From: Flammeovirgaceae bacterium SG7u.111 | Lineage (GTDB): Bacteria; Bacteroidota; Bacteroidia; Cytophagales; Flammeovirgaceae | Direction of reading: 5' to 3' | Length of the DNA: 64,000 nt | Assembly: GCA_034044135.1 (NCBI GenBank) | Contig: CP139021.1 | Span: 4,293,635-4,357,634, forward strand | Shown here: in pieces, positions 8,548 through 17,427 of the stretch | Numbering within the stretch: the first letter of the stretch is position 1 | How the letters are laid out: the number at the start of each line of letters is the position of its first letter | Translations under genes and position numbers: made by a program | The notes under the pieces: model-generated | What the model was told of the DNA's origin: nothing | Databases searched by the model: none | What the model saw: the letters and a program-made list of their open reading frames with translations, nothing else

Positions 8548-9492
8548 AGATACAAAGGCATCCCCAAGGTGATATTGAAGGGAAAGGTGATTGCCAAAGC
8601 CATCGGGATATACAAGCCCGGATTCGCCTTGGGCGCAGCCAGTTTCATGGCAGCAGGCACTGCTATGTACGAGGCACTTGCCGCAAGGATGGAAAGCAAT
8701 AACCTATCCCCCACCAAATCCGTCACCGATTTACTGATGTAAGCCACCACTACCCCATTGAAGAGCGGAACGAGAATGGCAAACACGAAAGGCGAAGCTC
8801 CTTGTTTCCAAAAGGCTGATAGTTTTTTGCCGCTCACAATCCCCATATCGAGCAGGAATACGGCAAGGAAACCTTTGAAAATATCGGTGGTGAAGGGTGC
8901 AATTCCTTGGGCTTGCTTGTCGTTTGCCAGAAAGCCGATTATCAAACTCCCCAAAATCAAAATCACACTCCCATTGGTTACAGAATGTTTTACTACATGC
9001 CCAAAAGAAACATCTTGCGAGTCCTTTTTGTCTCGGTAAATGGAAAGCAAGAGTACTCCTACTATAATAGCGGGAGCTTCCATCAGCGCCATTACAGCTA
9101 CCATATAGCCTCCAAACTCTATTTGCTGTATCTCTAAGAAAGAAACAGTTGTTATAAATGTTACTGCACTAACAGAACCATAGGCAGCAGCAATGGCTGC
9201 GGCATTGTACACCCCCCATTTTTTTCTTGATAATAAAGAACGTATAGGCAGGAACAACAAGTGCTAAAGTAACCCCAAACATCAAAATAGCTAAAATATC
9301 AAGATTTAAATTGCTGTGGGAGAGTTCTTGACCGCCCTTGAAGCCAATGGAAAACAGTAAATAAAGGGAAATGAATTTGGAAGAATTTGCTGGTATCTCT
9401 AAGTCACTTTTGAGCTGTACAGCAATTATACCCAACATAAAAAAGAGCAGAGCTGGGTTGGTCAGATTTTCAATCAGTAGGTCAAAGTTCAT
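8523..9492 (-). pseudogene. sbtA: SbtA-type sodium-dependent bicarbonate transporter, frameshifted
   Basis: The first frame (9492 to about 9220, MNFDLLIENLTNPALLFFML) and second frame (WGVYNAAAIAAAYGSVSAV to the end at 8523) together make about 320 residues of an SbtA/DUF897 permease, which takes up bicarbonate with sodium across the inner membrane. Family features are the early NPALLFF segment, YGSVSAVTF, MALMEAPAIIVG and the GLYIPMALAITFPFN end. The frames meet in an A7 run just before the tryptophan codon of KKWGVYN, where one base needs to be gained or lost. In the first frame reading ends about 20 codons later. Length after correction is normal. The divergent LysR gene next door is also damaged, which favours true decay, but a homopolymer error is possible. 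Confidence 0.75.
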
Positions 9493-9588
9493 GAAAAGAA
9501 AGAAGAAATGGTGGATAAAAAATGCTTGAGAAGTAAATGAAATTACACGGCTTCAAACGAGCGATACAGAAGCCGTGTGGGCTGGATA

Positions 9589-9876
9589 TTAGGCTACCTC
9601 TACCTCATTGATTGTTAGTTGAACAGCACAATTGATATCTATAAAGTGCTGGTCATTTTCTAATTTTCTCAAAACTTCTATTAGCTCTGCTCTGCTGGCT
9701 TTTAACTCTTTCACTCTTTTGGTTAAATGTGCTGTGTCAGCTCCATATCTTTCGTTGAGGCTGAACATATGCATATCGAGAAACTTAACCTTGTCATTGA
9801 TCAATGTCAGCAACAACTCTTTTGCTTCATTGACACTATACGTATTGTCGATTAAATTGAACTGGTGGTTTTTCAT
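9589..9876 (-). CDS. small helical protein of unknown function upstream of sbtA
   Basis: A 95-residue, mainly helical, charged protein without signal peptide or membrane segment (MKNHQFNLIDNTYSVNEAKE..., then a long helix with ERYGADTAHLTKRVKELKAS). It lies 96 bases upstream of the sbtA start on the same strand and is divergent from the LysR gene, so it probably shares a regulated promoter with the transporter. It does not resemble the PII-like SbtB partner. I do not recognise the family. The coding character looks real: good start context, balanced composition, and no competing frame of better quality. Confidence 0.5.
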   Translation of the reverse strand: MKNHQFNLIDNTYSVNEAKELLLTLINDKVKFLDMHMFSLNERYGADTAHLTKRVKELKASRAELIEVLRKLENDQHFIDINCAVQLTINEVEVA

Positions 9877-9958
9877 GGCGTTTATATTTTTTTTATTTGA
9901 CAGGACAAAGTTGAAGAGAATTATTTATATATTTTTATTTATATTAATACCCTATCAC

Positions 9959-9973
9959 ATAAATATTATTTAT
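9959..9973. promoter_or_regulatory. candidate LysR operator palindrome
   Basis: ATAAATATTATTTAT is a perfect palindrome with the central ATT as spacer. It covers the start codon of the LysR gene in the 95-base divergent promoter region. Autorepression through such a site is typical of LysR regulators, but AT-rich palindromes also arise by chance. Confidence 0.35.
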
Positions 9974-10892
9974 GAATTATACTTTACACCAGCTTACCAT
10001 CTTCCTTAAGGTAGCTGAAAAGCAGAGTATTACAAGAGCGGCAGACGAGCTCCACCTAACTCAGCCAGCGGTTTCTATCCAGTTAAAAAACTTGCAAGAT
10101 CAGTTCGATATTCCCCTTTTTGAGGTGATAGGCAGGCAGCTTTATATCACTGATTTTGGGAAAGAGATTGTTGCTTCTAGTCAAAAAATCATTTCTGAAG
10201 TAAACGAGATCAAAAACAAAAGCCTTGCTTACAAAGGTCTATTGGCCGGCCAGCTGAAAATCTCTGTAGTTTCTACTGGCAAGTATGTGATGCCCTATTT
10301 CCTTTCTGATTTCACCAAGTTGCACGCTGGAGTTCAGCTCACCATGGATGTAACCAATAAGTCGATGGTGATAGAGAGCTTGGAAAAAAACGAAGTGGAT
10401 TTTGCGCTGGTATCGGTGTTGCCAGCCCACATGAGCGTAAAGCGGATAGAGCTGATGGAAAACAAGCTTTTCATGACAAGGAAATTTGAAGAAGGCTCTT
10501 CAAAATCGATCCGGCTAAAAACCTTGGAAAAAACACCGCTGATTTTCAGGGAATGGGGCTCTGCTACACGGCAAGCGATGGAAACTTTCATTTCCAAAAG
10601 TGGAATTGCCCACCAAAAGTCTATTGAGCTTACTTCCAACGAAGCGGTGAAACAGGCGGTAATAGCTGGCTTGGGCTATTCTGTAATGCCTCTGATTGGT
10701 ATCAAAAACCAGTTGATGAACAAGGAACTAGAAATTATTCCAGTAAAGGGTTTGCCCATCATCACACACTGAAACCTCATCTGGTCCAAGGAAAAAAAGC
10801 TATCTGCCGTTGCCCAAGCCTACCTCAAGTTTATTGAGGAAAATAAGGAAAAAGTTATCAAAATGCATTTTCATGGATATGAGGAATATTAA
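9972..10892 (+). pseudogene. LysR-family regulator with in-frame stop
   Basis: The N-terminal winged helix (residues 1-65, FLKVAEKQSITRAADELHLT) and the LysR substrate-binding domain are complete up to residue 266, where TGA at 10770-10772 interrupts the frame. Reading through that codon continues the family text (NLIWSKEKKLSAVAQAYLKF) to a TAA at 10890-10892, giving the usual 306 residues. A Trp codon (TGG) has most likely become TGA. The truncated product lacks about 40 C-terminal residues, including the last helix, so it may be unstable or may keep partial DNA binding. It is divergent from the sbtA unit and is presumably its regulator, in the manner of CmpR/RbcR-type LysR proteins. Confidence 0.8.
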
Positions 10893-11013
10893 TGGTATCT
10901 CTATGATTGAGAATGGTTCACCACGGTTTATACCTACTACAGTACCAAAGGCGGTTCCATTACTAAAATTTCACATTCAATATTTATTCAAAATTGACTC
11001 GTAAGCTTGTAAA

Positions 11014-11691
11014 ATGAAATTGTTACTGATTGAAGATGAAAAAGATCTCGCAAAAAGCATCCAAGACTACCTTGTTGAGAATGGTTTTTTATGCGAATGG
11101 GCTACCAACTTCTCTTCGGCGATGGAGAAGGTTTTGGTATACGAATATGATTGCATTATCCTTGACTTGATGCTACCCGATGGAAATGGCTTCGATATTT
11201 TACGAGAATTGAAAAGGCAAAAAAAGACAGAAGGTATCATTATTATTTCAGCGATAGAAACCCTAGACCGAAAAATTGAAGGTTTTAATTTGGGTGCTGA
11301 CGATTACCTAATCAAACCTTTTCACTTATCGGAACTGAATGTAAGGATACAGGCGATAATAAGGCGAAAACAATTTGATGGAAACAATACAATTATATAT
11401 AAAGAAATAGAGGTTGATGTTTTATCTAAAACTGTTCATATACATCAGGATAAAGTTGATCTTACAAAGAAACAAATCAACTTATTATTACTTCTAATCG
11501 GCAACAAAAATAAAGTACTGACCAAGAGTGCTATAGCGGAACATTTGTCAGGCGATATGGCCGACATGTTGGATAATCACAATTTTGTGTACGCACATAT
11601 TAAAAACCTTAAAAAAAAATTGAAAGAAGCTAACAGCGGAGATTATATTAAAACTATTTATGGTTTAGGATACAAATGGGCAAATGACTAA
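11014..11691 (+). CDS. OmpR/PhoB-family response regulator
   Basis: A 225-residue regulator with an N-terminal receiver (phosphoacceptor D51 in IILDLMLPDGNG, acidic pair ED at 7-8, conserved K101 in DDYLIKPF) and a C-terminal winged-helix DNA-binding domain (about 130-225, ending IKTIYGLGYKWA). It overlaps the histidine kinase start by eight bases (ATGACTAA), so the two are translationally coupled. The downstream PepSY-like, PAP2 and outer-membrane receptor genes follow on the same strand and are the natural regulon, as in similar Bacteroidota clusters. Confidence 0.92.
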   Translation: MKLLLIEDEKDLAKSIQDYLVENGFLCEWATNFSSAMEKVLVYEYDCIILDLMLPDGNGFDILRELKRQKKTEGIIIISAIETLDRKIEGFNLGADDYLIKPFHLSELNVRIQAIIRRKQFDGNNTIIYKEIEVDVLSKTVHIHQDKVDLTKKQINLLLLLIGNKNKVLTKSAIAEHLSGDMADMLDNHNFVYAHIKNLKKKLKEANSGDYIKTIYGLGYKWAND

Positions 11692-12949
11692 AAAACTACT
11701 TGATAAAACACTACAGGCATATTTTATTTATTCTTTGGCGATGTTTTGCCTCGTTGCCCCTGTCTTCTATTTTACTACCATGTGGCTTTATATGGACGAC
11801 GTAGATGAATCTCTGATTTTATTAAAACTCCAGTTCGAAGAAAACAGCCTTGCCACGTTAAAAAAATCAGACATACCTCAATGGAACAAATACAATGCTA
11901 CGATCAGTATAAATAAATCAAGTGCTTTAAAAAAAGACAGTCTGTTTTCAACATCTTATTTCTCTCAAATAGAACAAGAATATGAGCCTTTTAGAGAATT
12001 AAATTCTCCTATTATAATCCAAGGCACTCCTTATACTTTTTCTGCAAAAACTAATTTGCTCGAATCAAAAGACCTAATACTGGGCATTGTTTTACTTTTC
12101 TTTCTTTTGCTTTTACTGATGTTTTTGGGCCTGGTTTTTATCACCAAAAAGCTATCCCAGAAGCTATGGAAACCTTTTTACACAAGTCTTGGGCAAATTG
12201 AGGACTTTGAGATTGATAAAGAAAACAAACCTCGATTTGCAGCTACTTCTATTGAAGAATTTAATCGACTAAATAACAGTGTAGAGAAATTGATTCATAA
12301 AAACATGGCTATTTATGAGTCGCAAAGAGAATTTGTAGAAAATGCTGCACACGAGCTGCAAACCCCCATTGCTGTATTTCAGGCAAAAATAGACACCCTA
12401 GCTCAATATTCAGAATTAACCCAAAGTCAAGCTGAAACAATCGAATCACTTAACGAAAGTGTTGCACGATTGAATAGGTTGAATAAGAACCTGTTGCTCC
12501 TATCAAAAATTGATAAAAATTGGTTTAGTGAAACGAGCCATTTTTCTATCAAGAACATAATTGAATTAAAACTAGATTTCTTTCAGGAGCAAGCTTTGCA
12601 AAAAGACATTTCAATAGAAACTAAGCTAATTGTTGATGCGATGGCCAATGGCAACAAAGTTTTGGCAGAGGTGCTTTTTAGCAACCTTTTTCTTAATGCA
12701 ATACGTCATAATCTTCCAAATGGCAAAATAAATATTGTGCTTACACCTCATGACTTCACAATTTCAAATACTGGGCTTTGCAACAGTTTATCACAAGGAA
12801 AACTTTTCAATAGATTCAACAAACCAAACCTTATGGGGAATGGTAGCGGGCTGGGTTTAGCAATAGTTAAAAAAATTGCCGATTTAAATGGGTGGGAAAT
12901 TTCTTATGCTTTTTCAAATAGTTTTCATTCATTTTCTGTCCGTTTTTAA
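11684..12949 (+). CDS. sensor histidine kinase
   Basis: A 421-residue membrane kinase. Two transmembrane helices (about 12-35 and 130-153) flank a periplasmic sensor of about 95 residues without a recognised fold. The dimerisation box is ENAAHELQTPIAVFQ with phosphoacceptor H223, and the ATPase domain shows an N-box (NLFLNAIRHNLPNGK) and the G2 box GNGSGLGLAIVKKIA. The G1 box is weak: the position reads ISNTGL. It is the cognate partner of the overlapping response regulator. A periplasmic ligand or envelope signal is likely, but its nature cannot be read from sequence. Confidence 0.9.
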   Translation: MTKKLLDKTLQAYFIYSLAMFCLVAPVFYFTTMWLYMDDVDESLILLKLQFEENSLATLKKSDIPQWNKYNATISINKSSALKKDSLFSTSYFSQIEQEYEPFRELNSPIIIQGTPYTFSAKTNLLESKDLILGIVLLFFLLLLLMFLGLVFITKKLSQKLWKPFYTSLGQIEDFEIDKENKPRFAATSIEEFNRLNNSVEKLIHKNMAIYESQREFVENAAHELQTPIAVFQAKIDTLAQYSELTQSQAETIESLNESVARLNRLNKNLLLLSKIDKNWFSETSHFSIKNIIELKLDFFQEQALQKDISIETKLIVDAMANGNKVLAEVLFSNLFLNAIRHNLPNGKINIVLTPHDFTISNTGLCNSLSQGKLFNRFNKPNLMGNGSGLGLAIVKKIADLNGWEISYAFSNSFHSFSVRF

Positions 12950-13018
12950 AAATTCTAAATTCCTTCAAAATTGAAGTTCAACTTAGTGCCATAGATTTTA
13001 TAACATAAAAATAGAACA

Positions 13019-13468
13019 ATGAAACAAATGACATCTTTAATGCTCGGAGTTTTAATGGCATTATCACAAATTCATGCCCAGTCATCTACTGAAGTACCCG
13101 AAAAAGTAAAAACTGCATTCTCTCAAAAATTCCCAAATGCGACAAATGTAGAATGGGAAAAAGAAAACGAGACAGAATGGGAAGCGGAATTTAAAATGGA
13201 TGGGAAGGAATATTCTTCCAATTTTACAAGCCAAGGCGTATGGACAGAAACCGAATATGAAATAAAAAAACTCGAATTGTCCACTTTGGCAAAAAAAACA
13301 TTGAACACAGAATTTGCAGGTTATGAAATAAAAGAGGCAGAAATATCTGAAACTGCAGAAGGGAAAGTATATGAAATTGAGCTAAAAAAAGGAGAACAAG
13401 AACTTCAGGTTGTGATTTCTACTAACGGAAAGCTAATCAAAAAAGTAGTGGAGGACGACGATAAATAA
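13019..13468 (+). CDS. secreted PepSY-like (BLIP-fold) protein
   Basis: A 149-residue exported protein with signal peptide MKQMTSLMLGVLMALSQIHAQ. The mature part has two PepSY-like repeats: VKTAFSQKFPNATNVEWEKE with the xWxAEF motif, then LAKKTLNTEFAGYEIKEAEI with a KVYEIEL strand. This is the putative beta-lactamase-inhibitor-like PepSY family common next to two-component systems in Bacteroidota. It probably acts in the periplasm, perhaps modulating the sensor kinase. It starts 70 bases after the kinase stop and is followed by a strong inverted repeat, which may reduce read-through into the PAP2 gene. Confidence 0.82.
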   Translation: MKQMTSLMLGVLMALSQIHAQSSTEVPEKVKTAFSQKFPNATNVEWEKENETEWEAEFKMDGKEYSSNFTSQGVWTETEYEIKKLELSTLAKKTLNTEFAGYEIKEAEISETAEGKVYEIELKKGEQELQVVISTNGKLIKKVVEDDDK

Positions 13469-13489
13469 GAATTACCCCCTTATTAGCTT

Positions 13490-13525
13490 CCCTAGCACTC
13501 GTCTGACAACCGACTAGTGCTAGGG
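13490..13525. repeat. 10-bp perfect inverted repeat
   Basis: CCCTAGCACT and AGTGCTAGGG enclose 16 bases between the PepSY-like and PAP2 genes. No T run follows, so it is a processing or attenuation hairpin rather than a classical terminator. Confidence 0.7.
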
Positions 13526-13563
13526 ATTTCAGAGTCAATTTCCTTATACCTTAAACTTATCGT

Positions 13564-14316
13564 ATGAAAGATAAAACGATTTCAATAACTATCATCTCAA
13601 TTTTTCTTTCTCATTTCTCTTATGCACAATCAAGTAGCCAAGACTCAACGCTTTATAAACAAGACAAACTCTATAAATCATTAACTATCCCAACCATATT
13701 GATAGGCTATGGTTTAATTGGAATAGAAAGCGATGGCATTCAATCCATTAACTTGGAAATAAGAGAAGAAGTTGATGAACACATTAAGAAAAAAACAAGC
13801 ATTGATGATTTTACTCAATACGTACCCATAGTCTCAGTCTATGGGCTGAACGCTTTTGGAATAAAAGGAAAAAATAATTTTAAGGAACGCTCAATTATAC
13901 TTTTAACAGCCTCTTTGATTATGAGTACAACGGTTTTTGGAGTAAAAGAACTAACGAAAATTGAACGCCCTGACGGAAGTACTAGCAACTCCTTCCCTTC
14001 TGGACATACGGCAAATGCATTTATGGGTGCAGAATTTCTTTGGCAGGAATATAAAGATGTCTCTATTTGGTATGGGGTGTCTGGCTATATAGTCGCAGCG
14101 GGAACAGGAATATTTAGAGTCTATAATAATAGACATTGGCTTTCTGATGTGGTGGCTGGTGCCGGGGTCGGAATACTTAGCACAAAAATCGCCTATTTAC
14201 TTGTCCCAAAAATGAAGAAAAACAACTGGAAGAAAAAAAGTCAGGTTACTGGTACATTGATGCCCTATTACAATGGAATCTCATATGGAATTGGAATGAA
14301 TCTATCCATAAAATAA
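13564..14316 (+). CDS. PAP2-family membrane phosphatase
   Basis: A 250-residue protein with signal sequence and several hydrophobic segments. All three motifs of the PAP2 lipid phosphatase family are present: K-x6-RP in KELTKIERP, the PSGH box in SFPSGHTANAF, and R-x5-H-x3-D in RVYNNRHWLSDV, which holds the catalytic His. Members dephosphorylate undecaprenyl pyrophosphate or lipid A-type substrates at the membrane. In this two-component neighbourhood a role in envelope modification is likely. It sits 95 bases behind the PepSY-like gene and 57 bases ahead of the outer-membrane receptor. Confidence 0.9.
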   Translation: MKDKTISITIISIFLSHFSYAQSSSQDSTLYKQDKLYKSLTIPTILIGYGLIGIESDGIQSINLEIREEVDEHIKKKTSIDDFTQYVPIVSVYGLNAFGIKGKNNFKERSIILLTASLIMSTTVFGVKELTKIERPDGSTSNSFPSGHTANAFMGAEFLWQEYKDVSIWYGVSGYIVAAGTGIFRVYNNRHWLSDVVAGAGVGILSTKIAYLLVPKMKKNNWKKKSQVTGTLMPYYNGISYGIGMNLSIK

Positions 14317-14373
14317 AAAAAATAACATATTTGCCCTTTTTGAACAAGTCAAATTTATACCCAAACCTACCCG

Positions 14374-16785
14374 ATGAAAACACTCTTTTTTATTAGTACA
14401 TTTCTTATTTCCTTCACCTGCGCATCCCAAGACTTGGCAAATGTCTCGGGCAAAATCATTGATGGCAATTCACTAGCACCTGTTCCCTTTGCAACCGTTT
14501 TGGTAAAAACACTGCCAGACAGCACCTACTTCTCGGGCACGCTGAGCAGTGAAAATGGTCGATTCGAAATAACAGGCCTCACAAAAGGCAAATACAATTT
14601 GAGTTTTTCCTTCTTGGGCTACGAAACCAAACAGGTGGACTTGATAGTCGGTGGGAAAAATGATATCTATGATTTAGGAAAAATTGAACTATCGGTTTCT
14701 TCCCAGCAACTGGACGAAGTAACGGTAGAGGGAAAAAAAGAGATCATAGCGGCAGGGCTTGATAAAAAATCCTTTTCCCTCGACGATAATTTTGCCCAAA
14801 CGGGAGGCTCGGTGCTCGATGCTCTACGGGCATTGCCAGGCATCACGGTAGACCAAGAAGGTAAGGTAATGCTACGAGGAAGCGACCGAGTGGCAGTATT
14901 TATAGATGGAAAGCAATCGAGCCTTACAGGCTTTGGCAACCAAAAAGGCTTGGACAACATCCCTACGGCGAATATTGAAAAAATAGAAATAATCAATAAC
15001 CCTTCGGCAAAATACGATGCTGCTGGCATGGCGGGGGTCATCAATATTGTGTATAAAAAAGACTTGGAAAAAGGCTTTAATGGAGAGGTTGGACTTGCCC
15101 TAGGAGTTGGTCAATTGGGGAAAAGAAAAGAGGATTTACCTACCGAATTGGGCAGTTATTCCTTCAACCCAAAAGTGATTCCGAGCTTGAGTGCCAATTA
15201 CAACAGCTCTAAAATCAACTTCTTTTTGCAGTCGGAAGTACTTATCCAAGAAAAGCTTCCTAACAATGAATTCACCACTCGGTTTTATGACGATGGCAAC
15301 ACTGTTTTTTCCCAAGTCCCCGAAAACAGAAAGCAAACGCAGTACATTGTAAAAACGGGTTTAGATTGGAATATTGACGACCAAAACAGCCTGACCTTTT
15401 CCACGGTTTTCGATTACGAGCAACATACCGACACCTCCCAAGTGCCTTTTATAAGAAATGATGCGGAAAGGTATCGCTACTGGCACTGGAGGGAAGCGGA
15501 AGTAACAGGTTACCTCAACTTCCAGCTGGACTACAAACACGAGTTCGAGCAGCCAGGCCATAAGCTCAACCTTAGCTTGCAATATACACGAGGCTGGGAA
15601 GATGAATCGTACTTTCTGAACGACAGTTCTATCATCCGCAAATCGCAAGATACTACACATTTGGTGGCTACCGAGCACACTATCCCTTTCCTAATCGACT
15701 ATGTAAAACCATTAGCCAATGGTAGAATTGAAGCGGGAACAAAGCTACAAATCAGGCGCTTGCCCCTTACCTATGATATTGGTCAGGGTGAAAATTCGGT
15801 GATCTATCCTGGGCTGGGCGATTGGTCGGAATGGGGAGAAAATATCTATGCCGCTTACTTCAATTATGTACTAGAAAAAGAAAAGTACGATGTAGAAGCT
15901 GGCTTGAGAGCAGAGCAAACGGATGTATTTTACAACCTGCCCGAAGAGAATATTTATTACGACCAGAACGATTCTTACGATTATTTCAAGCTTTATCCCA
16001 ACGTCCGTTTCACGCTCAAAATTGACGAAAACAACAACTTATCGGCTTTTTACAACAACCGGGTAGATCGGCCAGGAGAGCCCGAACTGCGGATTTTCCC
16101 CAAATACGATGATCCAGAATTGATGAAAGTCGGCAACCCTTACCTCCGCCCTCAGTTTACCCAAACATTTGAGCTTGCGTACAAACATTTTTGGGAAACA
16201 GGCTCAGTCTATTTCTCAGGCTATCACCGCATGATCGACAGTCATTTTTTGAGGATTTTCAGCATCGATTCTTCCAATGCCGATTACAATATCATTAATA
16301 AGGTCTACCAAAATGTGGGCGATGCCTCCAACTCGGGCGTGGAGGTTCTTCTCTCCCAAGAGATTGGAGAAAACTGGAAAATGACGGGAAGTTTTAACTG
16401 GTACATAAATACCATTGAAGCTTACGAAGGCGAGGTTTTGTTTCCCTACAAAAGACCTTTCCAAATCCAAAAAACAGAGGACAACACATGGGATGCAAAG
16501 CTCAATAATCAGATAAAACTTCGGGACAACTTGGAAGCGCAAGTGACTATTATCTATTATGCAGCGAAGAATATTCCCCAAGGAAAGCAATTTGCCCGCT
16601 CCTCGGTCGACATCGGTTTGAAAAAGACAATTTGGGATAAAAAAGGGGAAATTATCTTTTCCGCCTCCGACATCTTCAACAAATTTGGCATCAAGCAGGA
16701 ATTGACAGGAGACGGCTTCAGAGCCATTTATGAAAACTTCTACGAGACTCAAGTACTGCGCCTTGGGCTGAAGTATAAGTGGTAG
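14374..16785 (+). CDS. outer-membrane TonB-receptor-like beta-barrel protein
   Basis: An 803-residue outer-membrane protein. Signal peptide (1-18), carboxypeptidase-regulatory-like Ig domain (about 22-105, VSGKIIDGNSLAPVPFATVLV), plug domain (about 120-230, with SVLDALRALPGITVDQEGKV and SAKYDAAGMAGVINI) and an OMP_b-brl_3 type barrel to the C-terminus (ending LRLGLKYKW, terminal aromatic residue). These proteins resemble TonB-dependent receptors; the ligand is unknown. It is the last gene of the run that begins with the response regulator, which suggests control by that two-component system. Confidence 0.88.
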   Translation: MKTLFFISTFLISFTCASQDLANVSGKIIDGNSLAPVPFATVLVKTLPDSTYFSGTLSSENGRFEITGLTKGKYNLSFSFLGYETKQVDLIVGGKNDIYDLGKIELSVSSQQLDEVTVEGKKEIIAAGLDKKSFSLDDNFAQTGGSVLDALRALPGITVDQEGKVMLRGSDRVAVFIDGKQSSLTGFGNQKGLDNIPTANIEKIEIINNPSAKYDAAGMAGVINIVYKKDLEKGFNGEVGLALGVGQLGKRKEDLPTELGSYSFNPKVIPSLSANYNSSKINFFLQSEVLIQEKLPNNEFTTRFYDDGNTVFSQVPENRKQTQYIVKTGLDWNIDDQNSLTFSTVFDYEQHTDTSQVPFIRNDAERYRYWHWREAEVTGYLNFQLDYKHEFEQPGHKLNLSLQYTRGWEDESYFLNDSSIIRKSQDTTHLVATEHTIPFLIDYVKPLANGRIEAGTKLQIRRLPLTYDIGQGENSVIYPGLGDWSEWGENIYAAYFNYVLEKEKYDVEAGLRAEQTDVFYNLPEENIYYDQNDSYDYFKLYPNVRFTLKIDENNNLSAFYNNRVDRPGEPELRIFPKYDDPELMKVGNPYLRPQFTQTFELAYKHFWETGSVYFSGYHRMIDSHFLRIFSIDSSNADYNIINKVYQNVGDASNSGVEVLLSQEIGENWKMTGSFNWYINTIEAYEGEVLFPYKRPFQIQKTEDNTWDAKLNNQIKLRDNLEAQVTIIYYAAKNIPQGKQFARSSVDIGLKKTIWDKKGEIIFSASDIFNKFGIKQELTGDGFRAIYENFYETQVLRLGLKYKW

Positions 16786-17427
16786 ATGAACTGACAATAT
16801 ACCTTAAGACCAAAGTATTGAAACAAAAGCTTGGTAAAACCCGGTTACGGGTTTCATAATTGTAGTATTGTTAATTTGGATAAGACAATCCTGCTAGGTG
16901 TTGCATAAAATGGGTATAAAGTTCATTTGTACAACACCTAGCAGGATTGTAGCTTAAGAATGTAACATCTTTGCTACAATTATGGAATCTCCCGCAAAAG
17001 CGGACAAGCTCTAATAGGATTCTCAAATCAGTACAAGAGAGTATCAAAAAACTGCCCCCAATCAACAACATGCTCAGAAAAAAACCTGCTTGGTTGATCA
17101 TACCCCTCTCTAGTTTTCGAAAAATGGAATAATCATAACTAGGTAATCAAACTAATCATACCTTCCATAATATTGCAAAAACCTATATCCACCAATCTCA
17201 AATTACTAACCAATAACATATCCCCCAGCTTTTTATATAAAATATTGATTCCATCTCGATAAAATGCTACGGCTTAAGCTGATGTGCTAATAATTTTTAT
17301 TACACGTGCGTAGTCTGTTTTTATAAAAATGCAGTCCTTAATATTAATAATTGTTGTAAATACACTTTAACTAACAAACCAAACAATAACAAAATACAAA
17401 ATTTTTAACATAATCAATAATTTGAAA
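16786..17427. other. intergenic region with inverted repeat and promoter of the glycanase
   Basis: About 640 bases without a convincing gene. A minus-strand frame at 16871-17101 spans both arms of the inverted repeat and has no coding character. The last 200 bases are very AT-rich and must hold the promoter and leader of the long secreted enzyme. Confidence 0.5.
16885..16950. repeat. 19-bp perfect inverted repeat
   Basis: Arm 16885-16903 (ACAATCCTGCTAGGTGTTG) is the exact reverse complement of 16932-16950, with a 28-base spacer. The core CCTGCTAGGT looks like a dispersed terminator-like repeat rather than a unique site. No T run follows on either strand. Confidence 0.85.

Noticed and set aside
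10770-10772. TGA read as tryptophan by an alternative code
   Set aside because: TGA serves as the normal stop for other intact genes in the window, such as the PorV-like gene at 57591-57593, so a point mutation is simpler.
16871-17101. Minus-strand frame of 76 codons
   Set aside because: It spans the 19-bp inverted repeat and has no protein-like features.
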